The notes: generated from the letters alone by a model not told the origin. Shown: positions 36,659 through 46,940, counted from the stretch's first letter. The stretch is DNA of 64,000 bases from Sinorhizobium sojae CCBAU 05684 (GCF_002288525.1 NZ_CP023067.1:1-64000), one strand, 5' to 3'. Program-made: numbers and translations.

Positions 36659-37225
36659 ATGTTCATTCAGACGGAAGCCACACCGAATCCGGCCACTCTC
36701 AAGTTCCTGCCGGGCAAGGTCGTGATGGAGAGCGGTACGGCGGAATTCCGCAGCGAAGAGGATGCGCGCGCCGGATCGCCGCTTGCGGCGCGGCTTTTCT
36801 CGATTCCTGGCGTAACCGGCGTCTATTTTGGTTATGACTTCATCACGGTCAGCAAGGAGGCGCAGGAGTGGCAGCACCTGAAGCCTGCTATCCTGGGCTC
36901 GATCATGGAGCATTTCATGTCCGGCCAGCCGGTCATGTCCGGCGCGGGTCGCGCCGAAGAGACCGATGAGGAAGGCGAGTTCTACGAGGAGAGTGACGAG
37001 GCGATCGTTGCAACGATCAAGGAACTGCTTGAGACGCGCGTGCGCCCGGCCGTCGCCCAGGACGGCGGCGACATCACCTTCCGCGGCTTCAAGGACGGTA
37101 CCGTGTTCCTCAACATGAAGGGCGCCTGCTCCGGTTGCCCGTCATCGACGGCGACGCTCCGCCACGGCGTGCAGAACCTGCTGCGCCATTTCGTGCCGGA
37201 GGTCGAGTCGGTCGAAGCCGTCTGA
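36659..37225 (+). CDS. Nfu-type Fe-S scaffold protein
   Basis: A 188-residue iron-sulfur carrier. The N-terminal Nfu_N domain covers residues 1-90 (MFIQTEATPNPATLKFLPG; GVYFGYDFITVSK). The C-terminal NifU-like domain covers about 110-185, with the cluster-binding CSGC in GACSGCPSSTATLRHGV. This is the Nfu1 arrangement shared with mitochondria. The ATG at 36659 starts at the conserved MFIQTE, with GGAGACGG upstream; an ATG at 36647 would add four residues. Confidence 0.92.
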   Translation: MFIQTEATPNPATLKFLPGKVVMESGTAEFRSEEDARAGSPLAARLFSIPGVTGVYFGYDFITVSKEAQEWQHLKPAILGSIMEHFMSGQPVMSGAGRAEETDEEGEFYEESDEAIVATIKELLETRVRPAVAQDGGDITFRGFKDGTVFLNMKGACSGCPSSTATLRHGVQNLLRHFVPEVESVEAV

Positions 37226-37435
37226 TCGAGTTCAGACGGACGGTATGGGATCGAGCGGTTCCGCTGACGGGCCGCTCTCCTTCCAAACATCGGTCGCGGC
37301 GAGCCGCCCGCTCTCATGCGATCTCGGGAGTACCACCGGCGAGGCCCGCTGCTTTACGGTCGAGCCGCCCCGGCGGGGAAGAGGGCGCCCTTACCACGGT
37401 TCGGCGAGGGGCGCGGGGAGGCATGTCGGCTCAAG

Positions 37436-38116
37436 ATGCTTGTTCTTGCAATTGATACGTCCGGGACGGGCTGCGCGGCTGCCGTCTATGACAGCGTCGC
37501 CGGAGTGGTTCTGGCGCGGGCGGAAGAGGATATTGGGCGCGGCCATGCGGAGCGCCTGATGGCCTTCGTCGACGAGGCCTTGCGCGCCTCGGGCAGGCGG
37601 CTCGAGGATATCGACCGGATCGCGGTGACCATTGGTCCCGGCTCCTTCACCGGCATCCGCGTCGGCGTTGCGGCCGCACGCGGACTGGCACTTGCACTCA
37701 GCAAGCCGGCAGTCGGCGTCACCACGCTCCAGGTCATTGCCGAGAGCGCCCGAAGGAGTGACCCTGGCCGGCCGGTGCTTGCAGCGGTCGATGCGAAGCG
37801 CGACGAGGTCTATGTCCAGTCCTTCGATGCGCTTGGTCAGCCGGAGGCCCCGGCAGAACCCCTGCCGGTGGGCTTGGCGCGCGAGCGGTTCTCCGGCTTC
37901 GCCGGCGTCGTCTGTGGTACCGCCGCGCATCTCGTCACCGCTCCCGTCATGGCGGGCGAGGTAAGCCACAAGTCGGACATGATCGACATCGCCGTCGTCG
38001 CCCGATTGGGTGCTGCGGCCGATCCAGCTTCGGCCAAGCCGAGGCCGCTTTATCTGCGCGGCCCGGACGCGAAACCTCAATCGGGGTTCGCGGTGACACG
38101 GGCCATTGCGGGATAG
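37436..38116 (+). CDS. tsaB: tRNA threonylcarbamoyladenosine biosynthesis protein TsaB
   Basis: A 226-residue member of the ASKHA fold that partners TsaD and TsaE in making t6A37 of ANN-decoding tRNAs. Motifs LAIDTSGTGCAAAVYD at the N-terminus and GPGSFTGIRVGVAAARGLA near residues 67-85 are diagnostic. The ATG at 37436 is poorly served: GGGAGG lies 14 bases upstream and the 210-base gap before it is GC-rich. Followed by rimI after 83 bases, a conserved pairing. Confidence 0.93.
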   Translation: MLVLAIDTSGTGCAAAVYDSVAGVVLARAEEDIGRGHAERLMAFVDEALRASGRRLEDIDRIAVTIGPGSFTGIRVGVAAARGLALALSKPAVGVTTLQVIAESARRSDPGRPVLAAVDAKRDEVYVQSFDALGQPEAPAEPLPVGLARERFSGFAGVVCGTAAHLVTAPVMAGEVSHKSDMIDIAVVARLGAAADPASAKPRPLYLRGPDAKPQSGFAVTRAIAG

Positions 38117-38199
38117 AGGCAATGTTGAAGTGACGGCGAATTCGGTGCGTCGGCGACGACGTACCGCGCCGTGGAGCCGGATGCGCAGAATCGACGACG

Positions 38200-38697
38200 A
38201 TGAGTTTTACCGACTATTTCACCCGCCGCGCCGAATTCGATATCTTTCCCCTGGAGGAGGCTGATCTTGAGGCAGCGGCGACGCTTCATCGTCACCGTTT
38301 TGCCGCGCCCTGGACCGATGGCGAAATTCACGCGCTTCTCACGCAGGACACGGTCTTCGGTTTCGCGGCACGCCAGACGAGCGCCGGCTTCCGCCCCTCC
38401 TTCGGCGGCTTCGTTCTGTCGCGTGCCGCCGCCGGCGAGGCGGAAGTCCTGACGATCGGTGTCGACCCGCGCTTTGCCCGGTCCGGTCTCGGCTGGCGGC
38501 TGATGCAGGCCGTGATGCGCGAGGCGCTCGTCAAGGGAGCCGAGGCGCTCTTCCTCGAAGTCGACGAAACGAACGAGGCGGCGATTGGGCTTTACCACAA
38601 GCTCGGTTTCGCGAAAGTCGGCGAGCGCCGTGCCTATTACCAAGGGCCTGCCGGCGCGCGCACCGCCGCGCTTGTCATGCGGCTCGATCTTCGCTAG
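38200..38697 (+). CDS. rimI: Ribosomal-protein-alanine N-acetyltransferase RimI
   Basis: A 165-residue GNAT acetyltransferase. The acetyl-CoA loop is visible as VDPRFARSGLGWRLMQAVM near residues 88-106, preceded by AEVLTIGV. LFLEVDETNEAAIGLYHKLGFAKVGERRAYY (read in parts) is the C-terminal signature. In E. coli it acetylates the N-terminal Ala of S18; broader roles are possible. Downstream of tsaB. 107 bases with no gene separate it from olsA; in some related genomes I recall a Fur-family gene near here, and none is present. Confidence 0.9.
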   Translation: MSFTDYFTRRAEFDIFPLEEADLEAAATLHRHRFAAPWTDGEIHALLTQDTVFGFAARQTSAGFRPSFGGFVLSRAAAGEAEVLTIGVDPRFARSGLGWRLMQAVMREALVKGAEALFLEVDETNEAAIGLYHKLGFAKVGERRAYYQGPAGARTAALVMRLDLR

Positions 38698-38804
38698 TTC
38701 CCTGCGACGGCGATCCCAGCCCACGTCCGTGGATCGGATGCAGGCCGAGGCAGATTTCGTATGGGCGCCGCGATGCCGCGGGCCGGCGGTCGGAAAGTTC
38801 ACGG

Positions 38805-39620
38805 ATGGTCAACTGGCTACGGGTCGCATTCTACGGCATCCTGCTCCTCGTCGTCTCCGTCGTCCTGATGCCGGTTCAACTGGTATGCGTTCGGTTCGAC
38901 CTGATGCCGCGCCGCTTTCTGCCGGGTGTCTGGCATCGCATCGCCTGCCGTCTGCTCGGCATCCGGGTGCGGGTGCACGGGTCCTTGGAGCGCCGCCGCC
39001 CGCTGCTCCTCAGCTCCAATCATGTCTCCTGGAAGGACATCCTCGTACTTTCGTCGATCGCCGACGTCGTCTTCGTCGCCAAATCCGAGGTCAAGGATTG
39101 GCCCGTCTTCGGTCTTCTGGCCCGCCTGCAGGCCTCCGTCTTCATCGAGCGCGAGCAGAAGCGTTCGGCCGGCCAGCAGGCGAATGAGATCGGCCGCCGC
39201 CTCGCCGATGGCGAGGTTGTGGTGCTCTTTCCCGAAGGCACGACATCGGACGGCAACCGCCTGCTCGAGATCAAGACGTCGCTGTTCGGGGCCGCAGCCT
39301 CTGCGGTGCCGCAATCTCCGACCGGCATGGTCCATGTCCAGCCGGTGGCGATTTCCTATACGGGCATTCACGGCATGCCAATGGGACGCTACTATCGGCC
39401 GATTGCGGCTTGGCCGGGCGACATCGGGCTGATCCCTCATCTCCTCGGCGTTCTTCGGGAGGGGGCGCTCGATGTCGAAGTGGATTTCGGCGAGGCCGTG
39501 GACTACGACCGACGGTCCAACCGCAAGGAAGTGAGCCGCACCGTCGAGCAGCGGATCCGCCGCATGTTGTCGGACCGGTTGAGGGGACGATCGGCAAGCC
39601 GCGCGCAGGACGCCGCCTAA
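38805..39620 (+). CDS. olsA: Lyso-ornithine lipid O-acyltransferase (OlsA; PlsC-type fold)
   Basis: A 271-residue membrane-associated acyltransferase. One N-terminal hydrophobic helix (residues about 5-25) precedes the HX4D catalytic motif in SNHVSWKDIL (near 66-75). FPEGTTSDGNR is the acyl-acceptor motif. By fold this is a 1-acylglycerol-3-phosphate acyltransferase. In S. meliloti the homologue between rimI and miaB is, as I remember it, OlsA, which completes ornithine lipid made by OlsB. PlsC activity cannot be excluded by eye. The C-terminal coding end abuts a repeat block. Confidence 0.8.
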   Translation: MVNWLRVAFYGILLLVVSVVLMPVQLVCVRFDLMPRRFLPGVWHRIACRLLGIRVRVHGSLERRRPLLLSSNHVSWKDILVLSSIADVVFVAKSEVKDWPVFGLLARLQASVFIEREQKRSAGQQANEIGRRLADGEVVVLFPEGTTSDGNRLLEIKTSLFGAAASAVPQSPTGMVHVQPVAISYTGIHGMPMGRYYRPIAAWPGDIGLIPHLLGVLREGALDVEVDFGEAVDYDRRSNRKEVSRTVEQRIRRMLSDRLRGRSASRAQDAA

Positions 39621-39949
39621 AACGCGCCGCGATCAAACGTACACGTGCGACGCGCTTTAGGTCCTTGTTTTGTGCATGTCGTTGCCCCCAAAACCGCTGC
39701 ACACTTTTTGGGCGACATGCATTACAGCGCCGCGCGTCATTTCAGACGCGCAAAAGTCTTTGAATCTGCGTATCGAGGAGTCTGCGCATCGAGCTTTCCG
39801 AAAATCGGGTACGATTTTCGGACCAATGCGATAAACGCTCTTGCAGCGCGGCCGCGGTCCCCTGCGATTGCCGTACTGCCAAGCCACGGCGCAGTTGCCA
39901 CACCCGAAAATGCTTCAATTTTCGGCCGCTTTGAACTAAAGAACCGCGC
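39621..39949. repeat. Composite of rhizobial repeats between olsA and miaB
   Basis: No gene. From 39627 GCGCCGCGATC and ACGCGCTTTAGG lead into GTGCATGTCGTT, a CCCCAAAA/TTTTGGG-type palindrome, GACATGCATTACAG (about 39675-39726) and then GCGCCGCGCGTC ... GACGCGC (39726-39752). The TGCATGTC and GCGTC/GACGC parts are the same modules as in the other repeats, here in reverse order. From about 39797 a GAAAATCGGGTACGATTTTC palindrome follows. The last 100 bases are likely the miaB leader. Confidence 0.65.
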
Positions 39950-41350
<1,401 letters not shown>

Positions 41351-41467
41351 CGCGGTGCCCGGCAATGGAGTTCAATGGGAGCTTTTACGCCGGTAAAGTG
41401 TTAAAAGAGTCTGCGCGCTGCCGTCCAGGCGTGGTGCTGCAGATCAAGAGCGAGGAGCCCGAACCGC

Positions 41468-42523
41468 TTGAACGGACACGAGATGATTTCATCCTCATCG
41501 CGCCAATCGAAGACATCCGCGACAGACGCCAATCACTTCGTGCTTACGTTCGAGAACAACCGGTTCGCCAGTGAACTCTTCGGCCAATTCGACCAGAATC
41601 TGAAATTGCTTGAGGAGCGGCTGCGCATCCATGCAAGGCCGCGGGGGAATTCCGTTGCCATCTCCGGCGATGTCGTGGCGACGAACCAGGCGCGGCGCGC
41701 GCTCGATTACCTCTACGGACGGCTGCAAAGCGGCGCCGCCATCGAGACATCCGATGTCGAGGGCGCGATTCGAATGGCGGTTGCGGCGGATGACCAGCTG
41801 CAATTGCCGACGATGGAGCGCAAGGCCAAGCTGACCATGGCGCAGATTTCGACGCGCAAGAAGACGATCGCCGCGCGTACGCCGATGCAAGATGCCTATA
41901 TTCGCGCCATGGACCGCTCTGAGCTCGTCTTCGGCGTCGGTCCCGCCGGCACCGGCAAAACCTATCTCGCCGTCGCGCATGCCGCTCAGCTTCTTGAGCG
42001 TGGGGCGATCGATCGCATCATCCTGTCGCGGCCCGCGGTCGAGGCGGGCGAGCGACTGGGCTTCCTGCCAGGTGACATGAAGGAGAAGGTCGATCCCTAT
42101 CTGAGGCCGCTCTACGACGCCCTTTACGATATGATGCCCGGCGACAAGGTAGAGCGGGCAATATCGGCCGGCGTCATCGAGATCGCGCCGCTCGCCTTCA
42201 TGCGCGGCCGCACCCTCGCCAATGCCGCCGTCATCCTCGACGAGGCGCAGAACACGACCTCGATGCAGATGAAGATGTTCTTGACCCGCCTCGGCGAGAA
42301 TGGCCGGATGATCGTGACCGGCGATCCGAGCCAGGTCGACCTTCCGCGCGGTGTGAAGTCGGGCCTCGTCGAGGCGCTGCAGATCCTGAAGGGCGTCGAA
42401 GGCGTTTCGGTCATCCGCTTCAAGGATGCGGACGTCGTGCGCCATCCGATGGTGGCACGCATCGTAAGGGCCTATGAAAGCCATACGGCCGTCCATGACG
42501 AAAGTGAGCAAAGCGATCGCTGA
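41468..42523 (+). CDS. PhoH-like ATPase (YbeZ family)
   Basis: A 351-residue protein with a KH-like N-terminal region and a PhoH ATPase domain: Walker A GPAGTGKTYLAVAHA near residue 158, and NAAVILDEAQNTTSMQMKMFLTR as Walker B. YbeZ proteins interact with YbeY in rRNA handling, and the next gene is ybeY. Start is uncertain: the TTG at 41468 has GAGGAG (41452-41457) 10 bases upstream; the ATG at 41483 (GGAC at 41474) is the alternative. Despite the name, phosphate control is not implied. Confidence 0.9.
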   Translation: MNGHEMISSSSRQSKTSATDANHFVLTFENNRFASELFGQFDQNLKLLEERLRIHARPRGNSVAISGDVVATNQARRALDYLYGRLQSGAAIETSDVEGAIRMAVAADDQLQLPTMERKAKLTMAQISTRKKTIAARTPMQDAYIRAMDRSELVFGVGPAGTGKTYLAVAHAAQLLERGAIDRIILSRPAVEAGERLGFLPGDMKEKVDPYLRPLYDALYDMMPGDKVERAISAGVIEIAPLAFMRGRTLANAAVILDEAQNTTSMQMKMFLTRLGENGRMIVTGDPSQVDLPRGVKSGLVEALQILKGVEGVSVIRFKDADVVRHPMVARIVRAYESHTAVHDESEQSDR

Positions 42524-42538
42524 CGATCGCGGGCGACC

Positions 42539-43045
42539 ATGACGGCTTTGCATATTCAGATCAGCGTCGAGGAAGGAGACTGGCCGTCGGAGGACGAACT
42601 GCAGTCGTTTTCGACAGGCGTCCTCGAGTCAGCAGCGGATTTTCTGGCAACGGAAGAGGGGCAGCCATTCCCCGCCTTAGCGCCGGAATTGTCGCTGGTC
42701 TTTACCGATGATGTGTCGATCAGGGCGATAAACGCGGAATGGCGCAAGCAGGACAAGCCGACCAATGTCTTGTCGTTTCCTGCCTTTCCGCTCGCTCCGG
42801 GCAAGATGCCGGGGCCGATGCTCGGCGACATCGTCGTCGCCCATGAAACGTTGAAGCACGAAGCGGCCGAGTTGGGAAAGCCCTTCGAGGAACATTTGAC
42901 CCATCTTCTCGTCCATGGATTCCTGCATCTTTTCGGGTATGATCACATCCAGGACGACGAAGCAGAAAAAATGGAGGGCCTGGAGACTCGCATTTTGGCG
43001 CGTCTTGGCCTATCTGACCCTTACGGGGACCGATCCCCGCGATGA
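42539..43045 (+). CDS. ybeY: Endoribonuclease YbeY
   Basis: A 168-residue single-strand endoribonuclease needed for 16S rRNA 3' maturation and small-RNA regulation in S. meliloti. The zinc site HGFLHLFGYDH is visible near residues 127-137, together with TNVLSFPAFP. The ATG at 42539 is 15 bases after the phoH stop and the stop overlaps the next ATG (43042), which ties it to both neighbours. The 168-residue length is normal for this family. Confidence 0.95.
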   Translation: MTALHIQISVEEGDWPSEDELQSFSTGVLESAADFLATEEGQPFPALAPELSLVFTDDVSIRAINAEWRKQDKPTNVLSFPAFPLAPGKMPGPMLGDIVVAHETLKHEAAELGKPFEEHLTHLLVHGFLHLFGYDHIQDDEAEKMEGLETRILARLGLSDPYGDRSPR

Positions 43046-44214
43046 CAGTTGGAACGATGAACGACTTCAAGACACAGCCGGTCACGGTTGCGAATGAGGA
43101 GGCGGAAGCCTCCAGCGAGCCCGAGGCGGGCAGTAGTACCGCCGCCCGACCAGAGGGCAGTAAATCCACAACATCCTTCTGGGGCCGAGCTGCACGGCTG
43201 CTGCGCGGAGCAAACGTGTCGAGCCTGCGAGAGGATCTCGCAGATGCGTTGATGATCGACGCCGCGAGCAACACGGTGTTCTCGCCTGAGGAGCGGGCGA
43301 TGCTCAACAACATCCTCCGCTTTCGGGAGGTGCGCGTCGAGGACGTCATGGTGCCGCGCGCCGATATCGAAGCGGTGGACCAGAGCATCACCATCGGCGA
43401 GCTCATGGTCCTCTTCGAGGAATCCGGTCGCTCGCGCATGCCGGTCTACAGCGAGGGTCTCGACGACCCGCGCGGCATGGTCCATATCCGCGACCTTCTC
43501 GCCTATGTGACGAAGCAGGCCCGCAATCGCCGCCGCAACGGCAAGGCGTCGGCCGCCACGGCTGGCGAAAAGGGCGAAAGGGCGCCGCGTCAGCCGAGGC
43601 TCGGCTTCGACCTGTCTCGCGTCGACCTGAACAAGACGGTCGAAGAGGCCGGCATCATACGTCAACTCCTCTTCGTGCCGCCCTCGATGCTCGCCTCGGA
43701 CCTGATGCAGCGTATGCAGGCCGCACGCATCCAGATGGCTCTCGTCATCGACGAATATGGCGGCACCGACGGCCTCGTCTCGCTCGAGGACATCGTCGAA
43801 ATGGTGGTCGGCGACATCGAGGACGAGCATGACGATGAGGAGGTGATGTTCGCCAGCACCTCGGACGACGTCTACCTGGCCGATGCCCGTGTCGAGCTGG
43901 AGGAGATCGCGAAGGCGATCGGCCCGGACTTCGACGTGCGCGAGCAGATCGAGGATGTCGATACGCTTGGCGGCCTCGTCTTCGCATCGCTCGGCCGGAT
44001 TCCCGTTCGCGGCGAGGTGGTGCAGGCTATTCCCGGCTTCGAGTTCCAGATCCTCGACGCGGATCCGCGCCGCGTGAAGCGCGTGCGCATCATGCGCAAG
44101 CGACCGGCGGCCCGTCGGCGACTGGTCAAGACCGAGAGGGAGGGCGTGCCGGAGACGTTCACGCCAATTGGCGGCGGTCAGACCGGCGTGCAGCCTCCAC
44201 CTCCCGTGGAGTGA
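43042..44214 (+). CDS. CorC/HlyC-type CBS-domain protein
   Basis: A 390-residue cytosolic protein with two CBS motifs (around residues 107-165 and 200-260: VMVPRADIEAVDQSITIGEL; FVPPSMLASDLMQRMQAARIQMALVIDEYGG read in parts). A CorC_HlyC transporter-associated domain follows near 280-360. Residues 1-45 are low complexity, and so is the basic loop near 160-185. In E. coli YbeX (CorC) is linked to magnesium/cobalt efflux and ribosome biology. Start: ATG at 43042 overlapping ybeY, or the ATG at 43057. It precedes lnt as in E. coli, but here a minus-strand gene intervenes. Confidence 0.88.
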   Translation: MTVGTMNDFKTQPVTVANEEAEASSEPEAGSSTAARPEGSKSTTSFWGRAARLLRGANVSSLREDLADALMIDAASNTVFSPEERAMLNNILRFREVRVEDVMVPRADIEAVDQSITIGELMVLFEESGRSRMPVYSEGLDDPRGMVHIRDLLAYVTKQARNRRRNGKASAATAGEKGERAPRQPRLGFDLSRVDLNKTVEEAGIIRQLLFVPPSMLASDLMQRMQAARIQMALVIDEYGGTDGLVSLEDIVEMVVGDIEDEHDDEEVMFASTSDDVYLADARVELEEIAKAIGPDFDVREQIEDVDTLGGLVFASLGRIPVRGEVVQAIPGFEFQILDADPRRVKRVRIMRKRPAARRRLVKTEREGVPETFTPIGGGQTGVQPPPPVE

Positions 44215-44305
44215 TCGCCGCCTGAGATTGCGAAAATGTCTCGGCCTGCCGGAGCATGGGGCTCAACGCACATGCGTGCGCGCCACCGCTGCGCGACTTC
44301 CCGGG

Positions 44306-44884
44306 TCAATGGCTGACGTCTTCGTCCTTCTGTTTGGCCGGCTGGGGTGCATATTCCGGCGGGTGCCGATCGATCTCGCCGCGGAGCGTGATCAGGTCGA
44401 TGAAATGGTCCGCCTGACGGCGCAGGTCGTCGGCAACCATCGGCGGCTGGGTCGACATGGTCGAAACTACGGAGACCTTGCGTCCCTTGCGCTGCAGGGC
44501 CTCGACGAGCGTGGTGAGGTCGCCGTCGCCGGAGAAGATCACAATATGGTCGGCGACCTCGGATTGTTCCATGGCGTCGATCGCGAGTTCTATATCCATA
44601 TTGCCCTTGATCTTGCGCCGACCGTGGGCATCGGTGAATTCCTTGGCCGGTTTGGTGACGACCGTATAGCCATTGTAGTCGAGCCAATCGATCAAGGGGC
44701 GGATAGAGGAAAACTCAAGGTCTTCGATCAACGCCGTGTAGTAATAGGCGCGCAGCAGGTAGGCGCGCTTCTGGAATGCGCTCAGCAATTTGCGGTAATC
44801 GATGTCGAAGCCCAGGCTCTTCGACGCTGCGTAAAGGTTGGCGCCATCGATGAAAAGTGCGATCTTTTCGCGGGAATCAAACAT
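44306..44884 (-). CDS. NYN/PIN-like nuclease-domain protein (LabA/DUF88 family)
   Basis: A 192-residue protein with the NYN fold: KIALFIDGANLYAASKSLGF at residues 6-25, MDIELAIDAMEQS and IVIFSGDGDLTTLVEALQRKGRKVSVV (read in parts). The acidic residues match a PIN-like metal site, so an RNase is likely but unproven. AAAGGAG 6 bases before the ATG at 44884 is the best ribosome binding site in the area, so the longer reading to 45019 is wrong. It stands alone on the minus strand between corC and lnt, and is divergent from lnt. Confidence 0.87.
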   Translation of the reverse strand: MFDSREKIALFIDGANLYAASKSLGFDIDYRKLLSAFQKRAYLLRAYYYTALIEDLEFSSIRPLIDWLDYNGYTVVTKPAKEFTDAHGRRKIKGNMDIELAIDAMEQSEVADHIVIFSGDGDLTTLVEALQRKGRKVSVVSTMSTQPPMVADDLRRQADHFIDLITLRGEIDRHPPEYAPQPAKQKDEDVSH

Positions 44885-45196
44885 TGTGACTCCTTTGTCA
44901 CTCAACATACCCGGTCCCGGCGCCCAAGACTGATCGCCGCAGGCGGAGTCGAACGCCTGATGACGACATGGTACGCAAGAATGGGAAAACCGATAGCTGC
45001 GCTCCAGCATATTTGGCAACTGTGGTTAACCCGTATCAATCTTATCTCAACCGCCACGCGAAGTCATCGGCGCAATTGCTACGTCTGACAGGATAGCGGC
45101 CGCTGTGGCGGGACAAGCCGCCGTTTTTTTGGAAAACTGCCGCCGATCGATTCGGTTCTTCCCGTGCGGCTTTTCCGGCCGCCGATTGGAGTGTCA
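44885..45196. other. 312-base divergent intergenic region
   Basis: No gene seen. It must hold the promoters for the NYN gene (minus) and lnt (plus). A tRNA T-arm-like segment, GTTCGACTC on the minus strand within 44941-44958, has no acceptor or anticodon stem and is not a tRNA. A CCGCTGTGGCGGG stretch and a run of seven T (45124-45130) lie near lnt. Confidence 0.5.
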
Positions 45197-46792
45197 ATGG
45201 AACGACTGGCAGGTAAAATCATCCTCCTTTCCGGAGTATCCAGAGCATTTGTCGGCTTTCTCGCCGGCCTTGTGGCAATGTTCGCCCAAGCGCCTTTCGG
45301 GATCTTTGCGGCGGCCTTCCTGTCTTTCCCAATTCTGGTCTGGTTGATCGATGGCGTGGCCCCCGATCCGAACGAGAGCCTCGTCCGGCGCCTGCTGCCG
45401 GCCGTTTCGATCGGCTGGAGCTTTGGCTTCGGCTATTTTCTTGGTGGTTTATGGTGGCTCGGAAACGCCCTTCTCGTGGAGGCGGATGTCTTCGCCTGGG
45501 CGCTGCCGCTGGCGGTCATAGGACTCCCTGCTTTTCTCGCGCTCTTCTATGCCTTCGCCGTGCTCGTGGCCCGCTGTCTCTGGTCCGACGGTGTCGGCCG
45601 TATTGCCGCGCTTGCTCTCGGCTTTGGCCTTGCGGAATGGCTGCGCAGTTTCCTCTTCACCGGCTTTCCCTGGAATGCGATTGGCTATGCGGCGATACCG
45701 ATGCCGCTGATGATGCAATCGGCAAGTGTCGTGAACCTCGCAACGATCAATATGCTGGCCGTCTTCGTGTTTGCGGCCCCCGCCCTCGTCGGTACGGGCA
45801 AGGGAGCACGCATCGGTCTTGCCGCCGCCATCGCACTCTTCGCCGCGCATATCGGCTTCGGCTACTACAGGCTGACCCTGCCGGCACCGGCGGCGACGGA
45901 ACCGCCATCGACGGTGCGGCTGGTTCAACCGGTCATCGACCAGGCGAAGAAGCTCGACGACCGCGAGCGCGCCGCAGTTTTCGAGGAGCATCTCGCGCTG
46001 ACCGCCGCGCCGGGGGAGGAGGGCGCTAAAAGGCCGGACATCGTGGTCTGGCCGGAAACATCGATCCCCTTCATCCTGACGGACAATCCCGACGCGCTGA
46101 CTCGCATCGCCGAGGTTCTCGGTGAGGGGCAGATCCTCATCACCGGCGCTGTTCGCGCCGAGGATGCGGGCGCCGGCCTGCCGCCGCGCTATTACAATTC
46201 GATCTATGTCATCGACGACCGCGGCCAGATCGTCGGCGCTGCCGACAAGGTTCACCTGGTACCCTTCGGCGAATATCTGCCGTTTGAGCAATTGCTTTCG
46301 TCCTGGGGCCTGAGTTCCGTCGCCGCCTCGATGCCCGGCGGCTTTTCGGCGGCGCGAACGCGTCCGCTGCTGACGCTGCCGGGGGGCGGGACGATATATC
46401 CGCTGATCTGCTATGAAGCGATCTTTGCCGACGAGATCGACGGCAACGGCCATCTGGCCGACGCGCTCTTGAACGTTACCAATGATGCCTGGTTCGGCGA
46501 TACGCCCGGTCCCCGCCAGCATTTTCACCAGGCGCAGCTCCGTACCGTCGAAAGTGGGACGCCGATGATCCGCTCCGCCAATAGCGGTATATCAGCAATG
46601 ATTGATGCACGCGGTGTTTTAGTGGTAGGATTGGGATACAATTACAAGGGAGTTGTAGATACTACCCTACCGGGAAAAATGCTCACGGCGACTGATGCTA
46701 TTACGCGCGGCCGGATTTTCTGGGTTGCGACGGGAATTCTCTTTTTGATTGCGTTTTTTTCTCGCAGAAGTTTCAGTCATCGGAAGAATTGA
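45197..46792 (+). CDS. lnt: Apolipoprotein N-acyltransferase Lnt
   Basis: A 531-residue inner-membrane enzyme adding the third acyl chain to lipoproteins. About six N-terminal transmembrane helices precede a nitrilase-like domain with the triad Glu in VVWPETSIPF, Lys in ADKVHLVPFGEY and Cys in PLICYEAIF. A last helix lies at about 505-525. The ATG at 45197 has TTGGAG 5 bases upstream; the GTG at 45164 is an alternative. The last 180 bases (about 46600-46792) use many A/T-ending codons unlike the rest of the gene. Confidence 0.95.
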   Translation: MERLAGKIILLSGVSRAFVGFLAGLVAMFAQAPFGIFAAAFLSFPILVWLIDGVAPDPNESLVRRLLPAVSIGWSFGFGYFLGGLWWLGNALLVEADVFAWALPLAVIGLPAFLALFYAFAVLVARCLWSDGVGRIAALALGFGLAEWLRSFLFTGFPWNAIGYAAIPMPLMMQSASVVNLATINMLAVFVFAAPALVGTGKGARIGLAAAIALFAAHIGFGYYRLTLPAPAATEPPSTVRLVQPVIDQAKKLDDRERAAVFEEHLALTAAPGEEGAKRPDIVVWPETSIPFILTDNPDALTRIAEVLGEGQILITGAVRAEDAGAGLPPRYYNSIYVIDDRGQIVGAADKVHLVPFGEYLPFEQLLSSWGLSSVAASMPGGFSAARTRPLLTLPGGGTIYPLICYEAIFADEIDGNGHLADALLNVTNDAWFGDTPGPRQHFHQAQLRTVESGTPMIRSANSGISAMIDARGVLVVGLGYNYKGVVDTTLPGKMLTATDAITRGRIFWVATGILFLIAFFSRRSFSHRKN

Positions 46793-46851
46793 CCAAAAAC
46801 CCCTAAAATTGCATAGTGGTTTTTACCATCAACCTCCACCTGCCGCTATAG

Positions 46852-46871
46852 CGCTGCCTTCGCGGGCAGCG
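46852..46871 (+). terminator. Short hairpin between lnt and the XRE regulator gene
   Basis: CGCTGCC (46852-46858) pairs with GGCAGCG (46865-46871) around a 6-base loop, without a T tract. TGGTTTTTACCA lies 34 bases upstream. It may weaken readthrough from lnt. Confidence 0.35.
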
Positions 46872-46940
46872 TGCTTCTGATGCAAGGATAAGCAATGAGA
46901 GGTTGTGGCTCAATGAAACAGCGTGTTTAGGAACGCGAAA

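Noticed and set aside
41365-41574. 69-codon ORF between miaB and phoH
   Set aside because: It overlaps the phoH start in another frame and resembles no family; no ribosome binding site.
44941-44958. tRNA T-arm-like segment near the NYN gene
   Set aside because: A GTTCGA-type loop with a short stem is present, but no acceptor, D or anticodon stem can be drawn around it.
44885-45196. CtrA-like TTAA next to lnt
   Set aside because: GTTAACCCGTATCAA has only one intact TTAA half site.
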